From assembly GCA_009838515.1 (NCBI GenBank), contig VXRL01000084.1:62001-126000 (forward strand): a DNA stretch of 64,000 nucleotides. Direction: 5' to 3'. The notes beneath the pieces were generated by a model. That model saw only the letters and a list, made by a program, of their open reading frames with translations, had not been told where the DNA came from and ran no database searches. Numbering within the stretch: the first letter of the stretch is position 1; every line of letters begins with the position of its first letter. The position numbers were made by a program, and so were the translations under genes. The stretch comes from Terriglobia bacterium. Its GTDB lineage: Bacteria; Acidobacteriota; Terriglobia; Bryobacterales; UBA6623. Positions 1 through 8,857 of the stretch are shown piece by piece.

Positions 1-971
1 TGTTTGGCGGCACCTTGGCGGCGCAGCCGAACGTGGCCGAACGATCGCTCGGCGCGCACGCCTGGCAGTTCAACGACGCCGCTTCCGGAATGGGCGAGCA
101 CGAGGGCGCGAAGGGACTCGACATGCTCGAATCCCAAGTTGCCGCAGCCGAGTGCAGGGTCTGCCAGCACCGCCAGCAGCACGCGACGCTGTTCAGCCAC
201 GCAAAGCGCTTGCAGCTGTTGCGTGTCCAAGATGGATTCCCTCGAGCCGCGCTCGGCGCAGCGCTCGCTCAGCTCCGCAATCCGGCGGTCCCAGAAGCGC
301 TCTTCTTCCACCGCCCAATCCGCGGTGTGCGCCAAGGCCGAATCGAGGGTTGAATTCCATTCCCGGCGCAGTTGCGGTAGCAGTCCGTGGCGCAGCCGAT
401 TGCGGGCAAAACGTGGGTCGGAGTTGGAGGCGTCCTCCCGCCATTCCAGACCATTGCGCTCGAGATACTCCAGCACTTCGCGGCGCGTCACATCCAGCAT
501 CGGCCTGAAAATACGCTCGTTATAAACGGGCAGAACGCCGCTCAGTCCGCTGCCGCAAGCGCCTCGCAATAGTCGGAAAAGTACGGTCTCGGCTTGATCG
601 GACTGCGTGTGCCCGGTCGCGATCTCCGAACAGGATCCGTCCGCGAGGAGTTCCTCGAAGAATCGGTAGCGGGCATGCCGGCCCGCCCGCTCGAGGTTTC
701 CGCCACTCAGAGCCACATCCTCCCGGCGCACGAAGTGCTTGCAGCCCAGCTTGGCCGCTAGTCCCCGTACGAACGCTTCGTCGGCATCCGAGTCGGCGCC
801 GCGCAGGCAGTGGTTCAGGTGCACCGCTGCGACCGTCCGTTCGGGGAACAGAGTACGCAGCGCGTGGAGGAGTGCGACCGAGTCGGCACCTCCGGAAACT
901 GCCGCGCCGATCGTCCCCTCGCCTCTGAACATCCGCTCGCGGGCAATGCGCTTGCGCAGCTTTGCGAGCAC
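1..971 (-). CDS. tilS: tRNA(Ile)-lysidine synthetase, 3' part beyond window
   Basis: TilS adenylates C34 of tRNA-Ile(CAU) with ATP and replaces it with lysine, so the tRNA reads AUA. The complement from 971 is open to the window edge, giving about 323 codons. The N-type ATP-pyrophosphatase loop SGGADS is at residues 26-31, LNHCLRG at about 52-58, and a GHTQSDQAETVLFRLLRG block follows. All three are family hallmarks. The GTG at 971 was chosen because it leaves the usual short helix before the P-loop; no ATG fits in that frame upstream. The family is usually about 430-460 residues, so the C-terminal domain lies outside the window. It is divergent from the glycosidase-like gene at 1136. Confidence 0.9.
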   Translation of the reverse strand, partial: MLAKLRKRIARERMFRGEGTIGAAVSGGADSVALLHALRTLFPERTVAAVHLNHCLRGADSDADEAFVRGLAAKLGCKHFVRREDVALSGGNLERAGRHARYRFFEELLADGSCSEIATGHTQSDQAETVLFRLLRGACGSGLSGVLPVYNERIFRPMLDVTRREVLEYLERNGLEWREDASNSDPRFARNRLRHGLLPQLRREWNSTLDSALAHTADWAVEEERFWDRRIAELSERCAERGSRESILDTQQLQALCVAEQRRVLLAVLADPALGCGNLGFEHVESLRALVLAHSGSGVVELPGVRAERSFGHVRLRRQGAAK

Positions 972-1135
972 ACACTCACTGTAGACGACTACGTATCCAA
1001 CCGACGTGGGCTCGCCAGGCCTGAGAAGAAAGGAGAGGGTCGGAAACGAAGGGGAGAGGCCGGGGCCGGAAAAAAGTGGCGAGCGCTGATTTGCTGTGCA
1101 TCCAATGTCCGGCCCGGTTTATCCTCTCAGAAGTA

Positions 1136-2956
1136 ATGGTTGCGATTGTTGCCCTCGCCCTCACGGCGGCTGCGGCGCTGCCCGCCCAGAACGTCGAGGC
1201 GTGCGAAGCTGTTCCGGTCTACGATCCATGCGAGATCGTTGTCGAGCTCGGCGCAAGCGATGCCGCCGAGCACTCTTCGCCGGTCACCGATGTCGAGCTG
1301 CGCGCCGAGTACCGTTCTCCGAAGGGCGGCCGAACCAAGGTCATGCCGGCCTTTTGGGACGGCGGCCACAGGTTCGTGCTGCGATTCTCGCCCGACTTCG
1401 AAGGCCGCTGGGACTATCGCCTCATTTCCAACATCGAGAGTTTGGACAGACAGACTGGCAGCTTCGAGGCCCTGCCAGCGCAGACGCCCGGATTCATCGA
1501 GGTGTTCAACACCCGCTACTTCAAGTACCCCCTGACGAACACGCCCCATTTCTGGCTCGGCGACAGCCTGCTGGACCTGGCGGAAATGCCCTGGGCGGAA
1601 TTCGAAGCCACCGCCGAGAGACGTTCCGAGCAGGGCTTCACGCACGTCCGGGCGCTGGCTGTCCCCCCGCTCAGCGCGAGCAGCAAGGCCTTCAACGCGT
1701 CCGGCGAACCCGACATCGAGCACTTTCGCGCACTCGATCGCCGCGTCGAACACCTGCACAAACTCGGGATCGTCACCGATCTCGTGCTGGGCAATTCCGG
1801 CGACGAATTCGACGAGCTGTTCCCGCGCTTGCGAGAAAAGGACCGCTACATCCGGTACCTATGCGCCCGCTACGCGGCCTATAGCGTCACTTGGCAGATC
1901 CTGCTGGAGTGGGAGAGCCACGAGGCGGCCGGCAAGCTGCTCAAGCAACTCGCCAGCTCGCTCGACAAGCACGACCCCTATTCCCATCCCATGTCCACCG
2001 GGGCTATCGTCACCTCGGCACCGCTGGCCGAGGACGGCTGGCAGGACTACTTCGTCCAGAACCGGGTCGATCCTGCCCTGGCCGCGATCGAGTACGAGCT
2101 TAACCGCGCTCCCTTTGTCAATACCGGAATCGGCCTCGGAGCTGGTCCCGCCGCCGCCCGCCGCCAAGCTTGGAACGCCGCAGTCCGCGGCCACTACATC
2201 ACCCTCAGCGCCGAAGACACATCGGCGGAATCGCCGTTCGCGGAACAGATGGTGCCGCTGCAACAGTTCTTCTCGCAGTCGCGCTACTACGACCTCCAGC
2301 CGCACTATCGGATCGTGGGCGGAGCCGCGCTGGCCCTGCATCGGGTGCCGCGGTACTCGGAGCGGACCGTGGGGATCGAACACGTCGTCTACGCCGAAGA
2401 GCCCGGACTGATCGAGCTGGTCATGCCAAAGCAAGAGTATTCGATCAGCTGGTTCAACCCGGCAAACGGGGCATGGTTCGATCAGAAGAAGAAGTTCAAG
2501 GGCGACCGCTACCGTTCGCGCACGCCCGACGACCAGCACGACTGGGTGCTCTACATACGGCGCGAAGGCAAGAAACAGGACTACAACAAATCGTTCATCC
2601 TCGAATCGAAGCCGCCGCGATTTCGCGAAGTGGAGTTCTCGCCTTCGGAACTGCCGTTCGAGATCCAATTGCCAGAAGGCAACGAGCTGCAAGCGGGCCG
2701 GGCGCACGACTTCAACGCGACACTGCGCAAGAACACCATCGCGGCCAAGCGCACCGTGTGGCTCTGGATGGCCGAGGCGGCAGGCTCGGCCCGCGGCGCG
2801 CGAGTGCTGGGCACAACCCAGTCGGGCAGCTTCAACATCCCCGGGGAGCTGGCGCAGTCCTACCCGACGACCCTGTCGGTCAGGGCGATCGGACTGGACG
2901 GCGCGGGCCGGCTGTTCGAAGCATTCCGGACCTACTCCCTGTTGGCCCCGGAGTGA
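1136..2956 (+). CDS. Secreted DUF5060/DUF4038 glycoside hydrolase-like protein
   Basis: A 606-residue exported protein. The ATG at 1136 starts a clean signal peptide of about 18 residues ending in LPAQ; a longer in-frame start at 1076 would bury it. Residues of about 25-150 resemble the DUF5060 beta-sandwich (FxPDFEGRWDYRL). A TIM-barrel region of the DUF4038 apiosidase-like type follows, with FWLGDSLLDLAEMPW where relatives have FWLGDTAW. The C-terminal part is beta-rich and ends in an Ig-like stretch. Substrate is unknown; plant or algal glycosides are the known targets of characterised relatives. It is followed after 4 bp by the amidase, so the two are probably co-transcribed. Confidence 0.7.
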   Translation: MVAIVALALTAAAALPAQNVEACEAVPVYDPCEIVVELGASDAAEHSSPVTDVELRAEYRSPKGGRTKVMPAFWDGGHRFVLRFSPDFEGRWDYRLISNIESLDRQTGSFEALPAQTPGFIEVFNTRYFKYPLTNTPHFWLGDSLLDLAEMPWAEFEATAERRSEQGFTHVRALAVPPLSASSKAFNASGEPDIEHFRALDRRVEHLHKLGIVTDLVLGNSGDEFDELFPRLREKDRYIRYLCARYAAYSVTWQILLEWESHEAAGKLLKQLASSLDKHDPYSHPMSTGAIVTSAPLAEDGWQDYFVQNRVDPALAAIEYELNRAPFVNTGIGLGAGPAAARRQAWNAAVRGHYITLSAEDTSAESPFAEQMVPLQQFFSQSRYYDLQPHYRIVGGAALALHRVPRYSERTVGIEHVVYAEEPGLIELVMPKQEYSISWFNPANGAWFDQKKKFKGDRYRSRTPDDQHDWVLYIRREGKKQDYNKSFILESKPPRFREVEFSPSELPFEIQLPEGNELQAGRAHDFNATLRKNTIAAKRTVWLWMAEAAGSARGARVLGTTQSGSFNIPGELAQSYPTTLSVRAIGLDGAGRLFEAFRTYSLLAPE

Positions 2957-2960
2957 AGCG

Positions 2961-4607
2961 GTGAGAGCGGACCGCACAGCGGCGGGACGCGATCCCGCCG
3001 GAATCTCGCCGCGTCGCCGCGATCTCCTGCTGCTCGCCGCAGGCGCGGCTCTGCAAGGTTGTGCTGGGCGTCGCCCGCGACCACCGGCGCAGCGCAGCGC
3101 TGACTTTGAGCCGCTGCGGGACTCGGTCGCGGATCTGCGCGCCGGACTGGCTTCTGGGCAATGGACCGCCCGTTCGATTTGCGAGGCACTGCTAGATAGA
3201 ATCGAGGCCATCGACGCGACCGGGCCGAGCCTCAATTCGATCATCGAGGTCAATCCCGCAGCTCTAGCCGAAGCCGACCGGCTCGATGCCGAGCGCCGCG
3301 CCGGAGAATTGCGCGGGCCGCTGCACGGCATCCCGGTCATGCTGAAGGACAACATTGACACAGCAGACGGCATGCAGACCACAGCCGGTTCGCTGGCCTT
3401 GGTCGATTCGGGCGTCGCGCGAGACTCAGCAGTGGCCTCCAACTTGCGTGCCGCCGGCGCGCTGCTCATTGCGAAGACTAATCTCAGCGAATGGGCCAAC
3501 TTCCGCTCCAGACGGTCCACTAGCGGCTGGAGCGCGCGCGGGGGGCTGACGCGCAACCCATACTTCTTGGACCGCAATCCCTGCGGTTCGAGCTCGGGCT
3601 CGGCGGTGGCCGTCTCGGCGGGCCTCACGCCGCTTGCGGTCGGCACCGAGACCAACGGTTCGATCGTGTGCCCTTCTTCCGTCGACGGCATCGTGGGGAT
3701 CAAGCCGACGGTCGGCTTGGTCAGCCGGACTGGGATCGTCCCCATCTCGCGCACCCAAGACACGGCGGGGCCGATGGCTCGCACGGTGGCCGACGCGGCC
3801 GAGCTGCTTGGCGCGCTGGCCGGCTCGGATCCGTTGGATCCGGCCACGCGCTCCAGCCCAGGGAGGGTGCCGGGGAGCTATTCAGAATTCCTCAACGCGG
3901 ACGCGCTGCGCGGCGCTCGGATCGGATTGCTGCGCGAGTACTGGGGCCGACACGGTGCCATCGACAGCATCCTCGACGAGGCTGCGGCCGCTATGCGAAG
4001 CAGCGGGGCGGAGTTGATCGACGTCGGCGAATTGCCCGGCATCGACGAGACGAATCGTCCCGGCTTCGAGCTGATGCTGTATGAATTCAAGGCCGGCCTC
4101 AACGACTACCTATCCCAACTCTCAGCCGATGCGAAAGTGCGCACGCTGGCAGATGTGATTCGCTTCAACCAGCAGCACAAGGCCGACGAGATGCCCTACT
4201 TCGGCCAGAATATTTTCGAGTCCGCCGAAGAAAGAGGGCCGCTGACGGACAGGGCTTACCTTGATGCCGTTGCCTCAAGCCGCGACAGATGCAGGGGCTC
4301 GATCGACGCGACGATGGCCGACTTAGAGCTCGACGCGCTGTTCGCCCCGACGACCGGGCCGGCCTGGGTCACCGACCTCGTGCACGGCGACCGCTCCTCG
4401 TTTCCCAGCTGCTCTTCCGCCGCCGCGCGGGCCGGGTACCCGCACATCACAGTTCCCGGCGGTCTCGTGCACGGCTTGCCCGTGGGCGTGTCGTTCTTCG
4501 GGGCGGCTTGGTCCGAGCCGAGGCTGATCGGCCTCGCGCACTCGTTCGAGCAGTCCACGCGGCACCGCCAGCCGCCGCGCATGCGGCCGGGAACGGGGCC
4601 GGCCTAG
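2961..4607 (+). CDS. Amidase (amidase-signature family), Tat-exported lipoprotein
   Basis: 548 residues, GTG start. It hydrolyses amide bonds using a Ser-cisSer-Lys triad. The signature is visible: K129 in MLKDN, the CGSSSGS block at 209-215 (cis-Ser near 211-212) and the nucleophile S234 in ETNGSIVCP. The N-terminus has a twin-arginine stretch (SPRRRDLLLLAAG) and a lipobox-like LQGC, so it should be exported folded and lipid-anchored. This argues against a GatA role, because GatA is cytoplasmic and partnered with GatB/GatC. Substrate is not predictable. Its stop codon overlaps the stop of the convergent DUF3604 gene in a shared CTAG (4604-4607). Confidence 0.85.
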   Translation: MRADRTAAGRDPAGISPRRRDLLLLAAGAALQGCAGRRPRPPAQRSADFEPLRDSVADLRAGLASGQWTARSICEALLDRIEAIDATGPSLNSIIEVNPAALAEADRLDAERRAGELRGPLHGIPVMLKDNIDTADGMQTTAGSLALVDSGVARDSAVASNLRAAGALLIAKTNLSEWANFRSRRSTSGWSARGGLTRNPYFLDRNPCGSSSGSAVAVSAGLTPLAVGTETNGSIVCPSSVDGIVGIKPTVGLVSRTGIVPISRTQDTAGPMARTVADAAELLGALAGSDPLDPATRSSPGRVPGSYSEFLNADALRGARIGLLREYWGRHGAIDSILDEAAAAMRSSGAELIDVGELPGIDETNRPGFELMLYEFKAGLNDYLSQLSADAKVRTLADVIRFNQQHKADEMPYFGQNIFESAEERGPLTDRAYLDAVASSRDRCRGSIDATMADLELDALFAPTTGPAWVTDLVHGDRSSFPSCSSAAARAGYPHITVPGGLVHGLPVGVSFFGAAWSEPRLIGLAHSFEQSTRHRQPPRMRPGTGPA

Positions 4608-7411
4608 TCCGTCGTTACCCAGATCGGGGAGGACCACGCGACATTGCCGTCGCTCTGCACCACCCTGACGTAGTAGTAGTCCTCGCCCGGTGCCTTGCTC
4701 GGGTCCTCGTAGCTGAACTCGAAGTCCTGCGGGAGTTTCTGGCGGGTGTACAGGAACTCCTGATTCTTGATGATGTCGATCTGACGGATCGGCGAAGTGC
4801 CCAGAATGTTTACGGTCAGGCGGAAGTCGCCATCGACCTTGACGATATCCCCTTGGAGGTATTCGCCGCCGTCCGCCTCCATGCGGTAGTCGAGCACGAT
4901 GTTGTCGGTAGCGCCGTAGCTGTGGCGCTGCTTCATCGCGTCGATGAGCCCCTCGCGCGTGAAATCCTCCGCGATGGTGCAGGCATACGAATAGTGGGTT
5001 GACAGATGGTCTGACGCGGCCTGCACGCCCAGCTTGTAGCCCTTGGCCCAAGCGTTCCAGACATATCCCGCGGGCTCGAATCCGCCCGCCTGCATGGTCG
5101 GACGTTCGCGATGCGCAGCGAGCGGAGCGCCCTCGTACTCGGCGGACACACGATCGCCCTGGAAAATCTCCACCAAGGGTTCGACCTCCGGATCGTTGTC
5201 ACGCCAATCCGTTCCCATACCTGTAGCCGAGGTGTGAGATATCGCGATCCCGCCGTTGGCGCGCAGGTACTCGTAGAGTCGGCCAGCCCCGCTAGCGTGG
5301 CTGGACTCCTCGGGAAGAATGGGCAGTGTCGGAGTCCCGCGCTTGGGCAGCAGGATGTTCCGATGGCCGTCCGGGTATCGGACTGAGCGCTCGTAACCGT
5401 AGAACGGCTGGAAGGTTCCGCTAACGGAGAACAGGTCGGCTGCCTGCTGCAACACCCAGTTGATATACGGGTTGTCCGGCCCGCCTTGGAAATTGTGCTC
5501 GCTGACGAGCAGGTAGTCGAGGCTGGCAGCGTCGAGTGCATAGCGATAGGTCTGGAACAGGGAGCCATCGTTGTTGCCGTCCATCGAGAACTCCGCGTGC
5601 CGGTGGGTATCGCCTCGGTAGATCTTGTAGCTCTTGCCCTCGGAACTGATCTCGTAGCCGCGCAACCGCTTGAGATCTTCCACCTCCGTGGGCACGACGT
5701 TGTGGAACAGCACTACCCGTTCGGGCCTGACCCTCAGATCAGGCGCAGCGGCCGTGCGTCCCAGCGATGGCAGCCTGGCAGCGAAGACATCCGTGTGTTG
5801 GTACAGGAAGTCGTAATAGTCGCGGCCATCGGACTGCCAGGCGGCCACCAAGTTTCCGGCGCCGTCGGGAGCTACGCCCCAGCGCACATCCTGCCGGCTG
5901 CCGCTGGACGGAAACTCGTACGGAGTGGTCCACTCGTCGCCGTCTAGGGTGCTTGCCCAGATCTCCCACACAGCACGGTGCAAGGGAGTATCGTCGGGCA
6001 TGTCGCGCTGGCGGATCGTGCGGGTGCGGCTGAACAGCCAGATTCGCCCGTCATCATCCGCCACCAACTTCGGGAAGTCGTTGTGCCGGCCGTCCATGTG
6101 CGGAGGCAGAGACGTATTGATGTCGTCCGCCGGAACCTGCCATTCGATGCCGTCAAGCACCGCCACCCGCGTCTGGCGGTACTCGTAGAGCAACGTGCCT
6201 TCGACGGGGAGCAGAAAGCCGGTATCCTTGCCCCAGTTCAGGCCGCTCTCGTTCCAAGCCGCCCAGAGGCGGTTCTGGCCGTCCACCGCCAGCGAGACGT
6301 GCGCCTCATACAGCGGTGTGTCGGCGATCGGCGCGGGAGCCGCGGCCCAGCGCTCGCCGTCCCAAGTGCGGAGCAACACGTCATAGTTGCCCGAACCATA
6401 GCTATCCCAAGCGATATGGATCTCGTTATCTCGCCCGGCCGCGACCACCGGCTCCCAATCGTTGGCGGCAGAGCTTGAAACCAGCTGGGAAGGCACCCAC
6501 TGCCCGCCCACGTAGCGCTTGGCGAAGATATCAGACTGGCCGTCCCGGAAGCCCTGCCAAACCAACCAGATGTCGCCACCCGTCGTGGTCGCCATGTTCG
6601 GCAGCACGTCGGGCTGGGGAGCATCGGTCAGCCGGACCGTGGAACCCCAAGAGCCCTCGTTGAGGGATCTGCCATACAGGTCGAAATTGCCATCGCGTTG
6701 TTCGGCCCAAACGAACCAAACGCTGCCATCCCCGGCGCGCCCGATCTGGACCATGTGGATATCGCCGGGAGACTCGGTCACGCTTTCGACCGGCCCCCAT
6801 GCGTCGCCTTGGAATGTCCGCGTCAATACTACGTCGGCTCCGTCGCGAAACGCCACCCAGGCCGTGCGGGCAGAACCGTCAACCCCTCCGAGCACCGCAG
6901 GATAGTCGTCTTCGGCCCCGGGCCCGGTCAGCTTCTCCACGGTGGGAACCCTGTCGACCACGGCGGAGCCGGCCAAGAATTCCAACGGCTCGCCCAAGCG
7001 CACGTCGCTCAGCGGGAATGCGAAGTCCCCTTGCAGCGTGGCGATGCGCACTTCAGCGCTGGAAGCGCCCCTGATGTCCAAGATCACGCCGGGCGTCCAG
7101 AAATACGTCTTGACGTACCGATCGGGAATGTTCTCATAGGCGCGCCAGTTGTAGTTCACGCCCTTGTGCGTCGAAAACCGCCAGCTTCCCGCCGGATCGA
7201 CGGAGTTTTCCGGCCTCGGGTGCCAGTCAGCGGCCTTCAGCAATTCACCGCCCGAGACCGAGGCCGAGCCGTCCCACTTGGTTTCGACAACATCCGAGAT
7301 GCCGAAACGCACGCGCACCGAGACGGTATCCTGGCCGGCTAGCGGCACAGCGGCGACAAGCACTGCAAGGAGCAACGAGAACTGGAAAACGCGGAGATTC
7401 GAAGCGGACAT
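4604..7411 (-). CDS. Secreted DUF3604 (PHP-like metal hydrolase) protein with beta-propeller-like front half
   Basis: 935 residues from the ATG at 7411, which gives the signal peptide FQFSLLLAVLVAAVPLAGQ. In-frame ATGs at 7444 and 7489 are possible but would precede the signal. The front half holds repeated units of the type W-x-x-F/W-Q/R-DG (for example VWFVWAEQRDGNFDLYGR and IWLVWQGFRDGQSDIFAKR), spaced about 45-50 residues, which suggests a propeller. The back half is DUF3604: RGDTHRHAEFS, then YLLVSEHNFQGG and later GIAISHTSATGMG, the His-rich PHP-like metal site. The exact reaction of DUF3604 proteins is not established; extracellular hydrolysis is an inference. Confidence 0.75.
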   Translation of the reverse strand: MSASNLRVFQFSLLLAVLVAAVPLAGQDTVSVRVRFGISDVVETKWDGSASVSGGELLKAADWHPRPENSVDPAGSWRFSTHKGVNYNWRAYENIPDRYVKTYFWTPGVILDIRGASSAEVRIATLQGDFAFPLSDVRLGEPLEFLAGSAVVDRVPTVEKLTGPGAEDDYPAVLGGVDGSARTAWVAFRDGADVVLTRTFQGDAWGPVESVTESPGDIHMVQIGRAGDGSVWFVWAEQRDGNFDLYGRSLNEGSWGSTVRLTDAPQPDVLPNMATTTGGDIWLVWQGFRDGQSDIFAKRYVGGQWVPSQLVSSSAANDWEPVVAAGRDNEIHIAWDSYGSGNYDVLLRTWDGERWAAAPAPIADTPLYEAHVSLAVDGQNRLWAAWNESGLNWGKDTGFLLPVEGTLLYEYRQTRVAVLDGIEWQVPADDINTSLPPHMDGRHNDFPKLVADDDGRIWLFSRTRTIRQRDMPDDTPLHRAVWEIWASTLDGDEWTTPYEFPSSGSRQDVRWGVAPDGAGNLVAAWQSDGRDYYDFLYQHTDVFAARLPSLGRTAAAPDLRVRPERVVLFHNVVPTEVEDLKRLRGYEISSEGKSYKIYRGDTHRHAEFSMDGNNDGSLFQTYRYALDAASLDYLLVSEHNFQGGPDNPYINWVLQQAADLFSVSGTFQPFYGYERSVRYPDGHRNILLPKRGTPTLPILPEESSHASGAGRLYEYLRANGGIAISHTSATGMGTDWRDNDPEVEPLVEIFQGDRVSAEYEGAPLAAHRERPTMQAGGFEPAGYVWNAWAKGYKLGVQAASDHLSTHYSYACTIAEDFTREGLIDAMKQRHSYGATDNIVLDYRMEADGGEYLQGDIVKVDGDFRLTVNILGTSPIRQIDIIKNQEFLYTRQKLPQDFEFSYEDPSKAPGEDYYYVRVVQSDGNVAWSSPIWVTTD

Positions 7412-7698
7412 GACGGTCTTGATCCTCACAGCTAAACCCCGCATTTTACCAAGGCCTCCCGTCCGAAGGTGCCCGGACTCCCGGTGCAAGGAACTCGGCG
7501 AAACCCGCGATGCCGCTATGCGCGGGCGGGGCCCAGTAGTGGCGAAAGGCGAAGATCCTTCCCACGCCGGGCGGCAAGCGCCGCTGCTAGCTAGGTCCGA
7601 AGCTGCTCGGCCGAGCGCAAGCTCGGATCATCGAGCTCAGCGGGTGGCGTCTGCGACAAACGTGGCCATCAGGCCTGACACATGACCGACGGGACGCC
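7412..7698. other. Intergenic region, divergent control region
   Basis: This spacer separates the DUF3604 gene from vapBC. Apart from the vapBC promoter at its right end I see no ORF with convincing codon use and no structured RNA. The 7445-7460 stretch carries a GGGAGG-like sequence on the minus strand that could serve the alternative DUF3604 start at 7444. Confidence 0.4.
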
Positions 7699-7727
7699 TT
7701 GACAATGTAGACGCATGTAGCTACAAT
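7699..7727 (+). promoter_or_regulatory. Sigma-70-type promoter of vapBC
   Basis: TTGACA at 7699-7704 and TACAAT at 7722-7727 are separated by exactly 17 bp. The match to the consensus -35 is perfect and the -10 has one mismatch. A start site about 7 nt after the -10 would fall at about 7734, two bases before the ATG at 7736, so the transcript would be leaderless or nearly so. No Shine-Dalgarno sequence is seen before the ATG, which agrees. Confidence 0.7.
7705..7725. promoter_or_regulatory. Candidate VapB/VapBC autoregulatory operator
   Basis: The perfect 10-bp palindrome TGTAGCTACA (7716-7725) overlaps the -10 box. A direct copy of ATGTAG lies exactly one helical turn upstream (7705-7710 versus 7715-7720). 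Palindromes over the promoter are where Phd/YefM-type antitoxins bind their own operons. Binding is inferred. Confidence 0.5.
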
Positions 7728-7735
7728 CGGATGCG

Positions 7736-8026
7736 ATGAAGACATCGGGCGTACGCGAGGTCAAGAACCGCCTGAGCGCCTATCTCCGCATGGTAGAGCA
7801 GGGCGAGCGCGTGGCGATCACCCATCACGGACGGGTCGTGGCCGAATTGGGCCCCCCTGCGCACGCCACCGAGGAAGAAGCCAACGCCGGGCTGAGGCGT
7901 CGCGCCCTTGCCGGATCGGTTCGCCTAGGTGCGGCGAACCGCCCGGACGTTTACCCCAGGCCCACCGGCCGGTTGCCGTCCCGGGTTGTACAGGATCTGC
8001 TCGACGAGACTAGGGGAGAAAGGTGA
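7736..8026 (+). CDS. vapB: Type II antitoxin, Phd/YefM family (VapB)
   Basis: 96 residues. The N-terminal block VREVKNRLSAYLRMVEQGE followed by VAITHHGRVVAEL is the Phd/YefM DNA-binding fold that represses its own operon. The C-terminal 50 residues are Arg/Pro-rich and would wrap the toxin. It lies first in the operon and overlaps the toxin start by 4 bp (GTGA), the usual translational coupling of antitoxin and toxin. It is expected to neutralise the PIN toxin by occupying its active site. Confidence 0.85.
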   Translation: MKTSGVREVKNRLSAYLRMVEQGERVAITHHGRVVAELGPPAHATEEEANAGLRRRALAGSVRLGAANRPDVYPRPTGRLPSRVVQDLLDETRGER

Positions 8027-8484
8027 CGCTCTATGCGGAGACGAGTGCCGTCCTTGCATGGCTGCTCGACGAAGAGCGAGCAGGACGCGCTGGCCTTGCT
8101 TGGTCGCAACTTGTCGCCGCCGATGCTGTCCACAGCTCGGACCTGACGCTCGTCGAGTGCGATCGGACGCTCCGACGGGCCGTCGCGACTGGGCGAATCA
8201 GTGCCGACGAATCATTGCGGCTTCACGCAATCGTCGATAGGGCGTCAGCGTTTTGGACCCTCCACGGCATGGATGCGGAAGTTGTTGAGCGGTCCCGACG
8301 GTCGTTTCCTTGCGAGCCGATCAGGTCGCTGGATGCCCTTCATCTGGCTACGGCGCTGGTCGTTCGGAATCTGGCGCCCGACGTGCAGGTCCTGTCGTTC
8401 GATGATCGGATCCGAGACAATGCGACCGCCCTCGGGCTCGACCTTGTACCGGCGACGGCCAGGCAGCTGCCGCCTTCTGGCTGA
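8023..8484 (+). CDS. vapC: PIN-domain ribonuclease toxin (VapC family)
   Basis: 153 residues, GTG start overlapping the antitoxin stop. PIN toxins cut tRNA or rRNA with a cluster of acidic residues binding Mg2+. Acidic positions seen: E6 in LYAETSAVL (Glu instead of the more usual Asp), a Glu in LTLVECDRTL, Asp in SLDALHLATAL, and Asp in SFDDRIRDNA near the C-terminus. SLDALHLATA is a strong family signature. The set of acids looks intact, so the toxin is probably active. The RNA target cannot be read from the sequence. Confidence 0.87.
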   Translation: MTLYAETSAVLAWLLDEERAGRAGLAWSQLVAADAVHSSDLTLVECDRTLRRAVATGRISADESLRLHAIVDRASAFWTLHGMDAEVVERSRRSFPCEPIRSLDALHLATALVVRNLAPDVQVLSFDDRIRDNATALGLDLVPATARQLPPSG

Positions 8485-8563
8485 CGAGCGTCCGTTCCGC
8501 CTGCCCTATTCGTTCCAATGCATCCAGCACACGGCCGAGCTGGTACGCCATGAACGAAACGGA
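8485..8563 (-). pseudogene. Sulfatase gene remnant (internal fragment)
   Basis: The complement encodes SVSFMAYQLGRVLDALERIG followed by QAERT. This matches, with few changes, the segment SVSFMDYQLGRVLDALERLG-QADRT of the intact sulfatase at 17757-19172. The DNA is also clearly similar. The match stops near RT, where the intact protein continues into the FFGDHGWHLGE block. No start, active site or C-terminus remains. It abuts the end of vapC, so vapBC may have inserted into, or been left beside, a decaying sulfatase gene. Confidence 0.75.
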
Positions 8564-8857
8564 CCGCATGGCTGGTGCATTTGAGCACTCTGGCTTGAGG
8601 GATGCTCTCACACTATCGGCAAGGTGCCAGGCCTGCCTCACAGACCGGCCCAGGCCAACCGAGAGCCGTGTGCATGAAGACGATCTCGAGGCCCGGCTTG
8701 CGATGGTTCGATCGCCCTGCCAATGCCTCACAAACATCGATGCCGGAATCGCAAGTGTCCAGTCCCCATTAGCAGCAGAGCGCGAATGCGCCGATGCCGC
8801 GCCGGAGCGGGTCTGGGCCTCGAACGCTAGTCGTCCAGAGGATTCACCCGTGAAGGT
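8564..8857. other. Intergenic, probably decayed coding DNA
   Basis: No convincing gene. The minus-strand frame of the sulfatase remnant stays open to about 8737, but the upstream residues do not resemble sulfatase. No structured RNA or strong terminator was recognised. Confidence 0.4.

Noticed and set aside
1859-3847. 662-codon open frame antisense to the glycosidase-like and amidase genes
   Set aside because: It runs opposite two genes with clear signatures, has no family resemblance, and is the expected shadow of GC-rich coding sequence.
2961-4607. GatA subunit of Glu-tRNA amidotransferase
   Set aside because: The Tat signal and lipobox place it outside the cytoplasm and no gatB/gatC is adjacent.
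8590-8650. AWHLADS on the minus strand, considered as more of the sulfatase fossil (GWHLGEH)
   Set aside because: It lies on the wrong side of the SFMAYQLG segment relative to the intact sulfatase, so the order does not fit.
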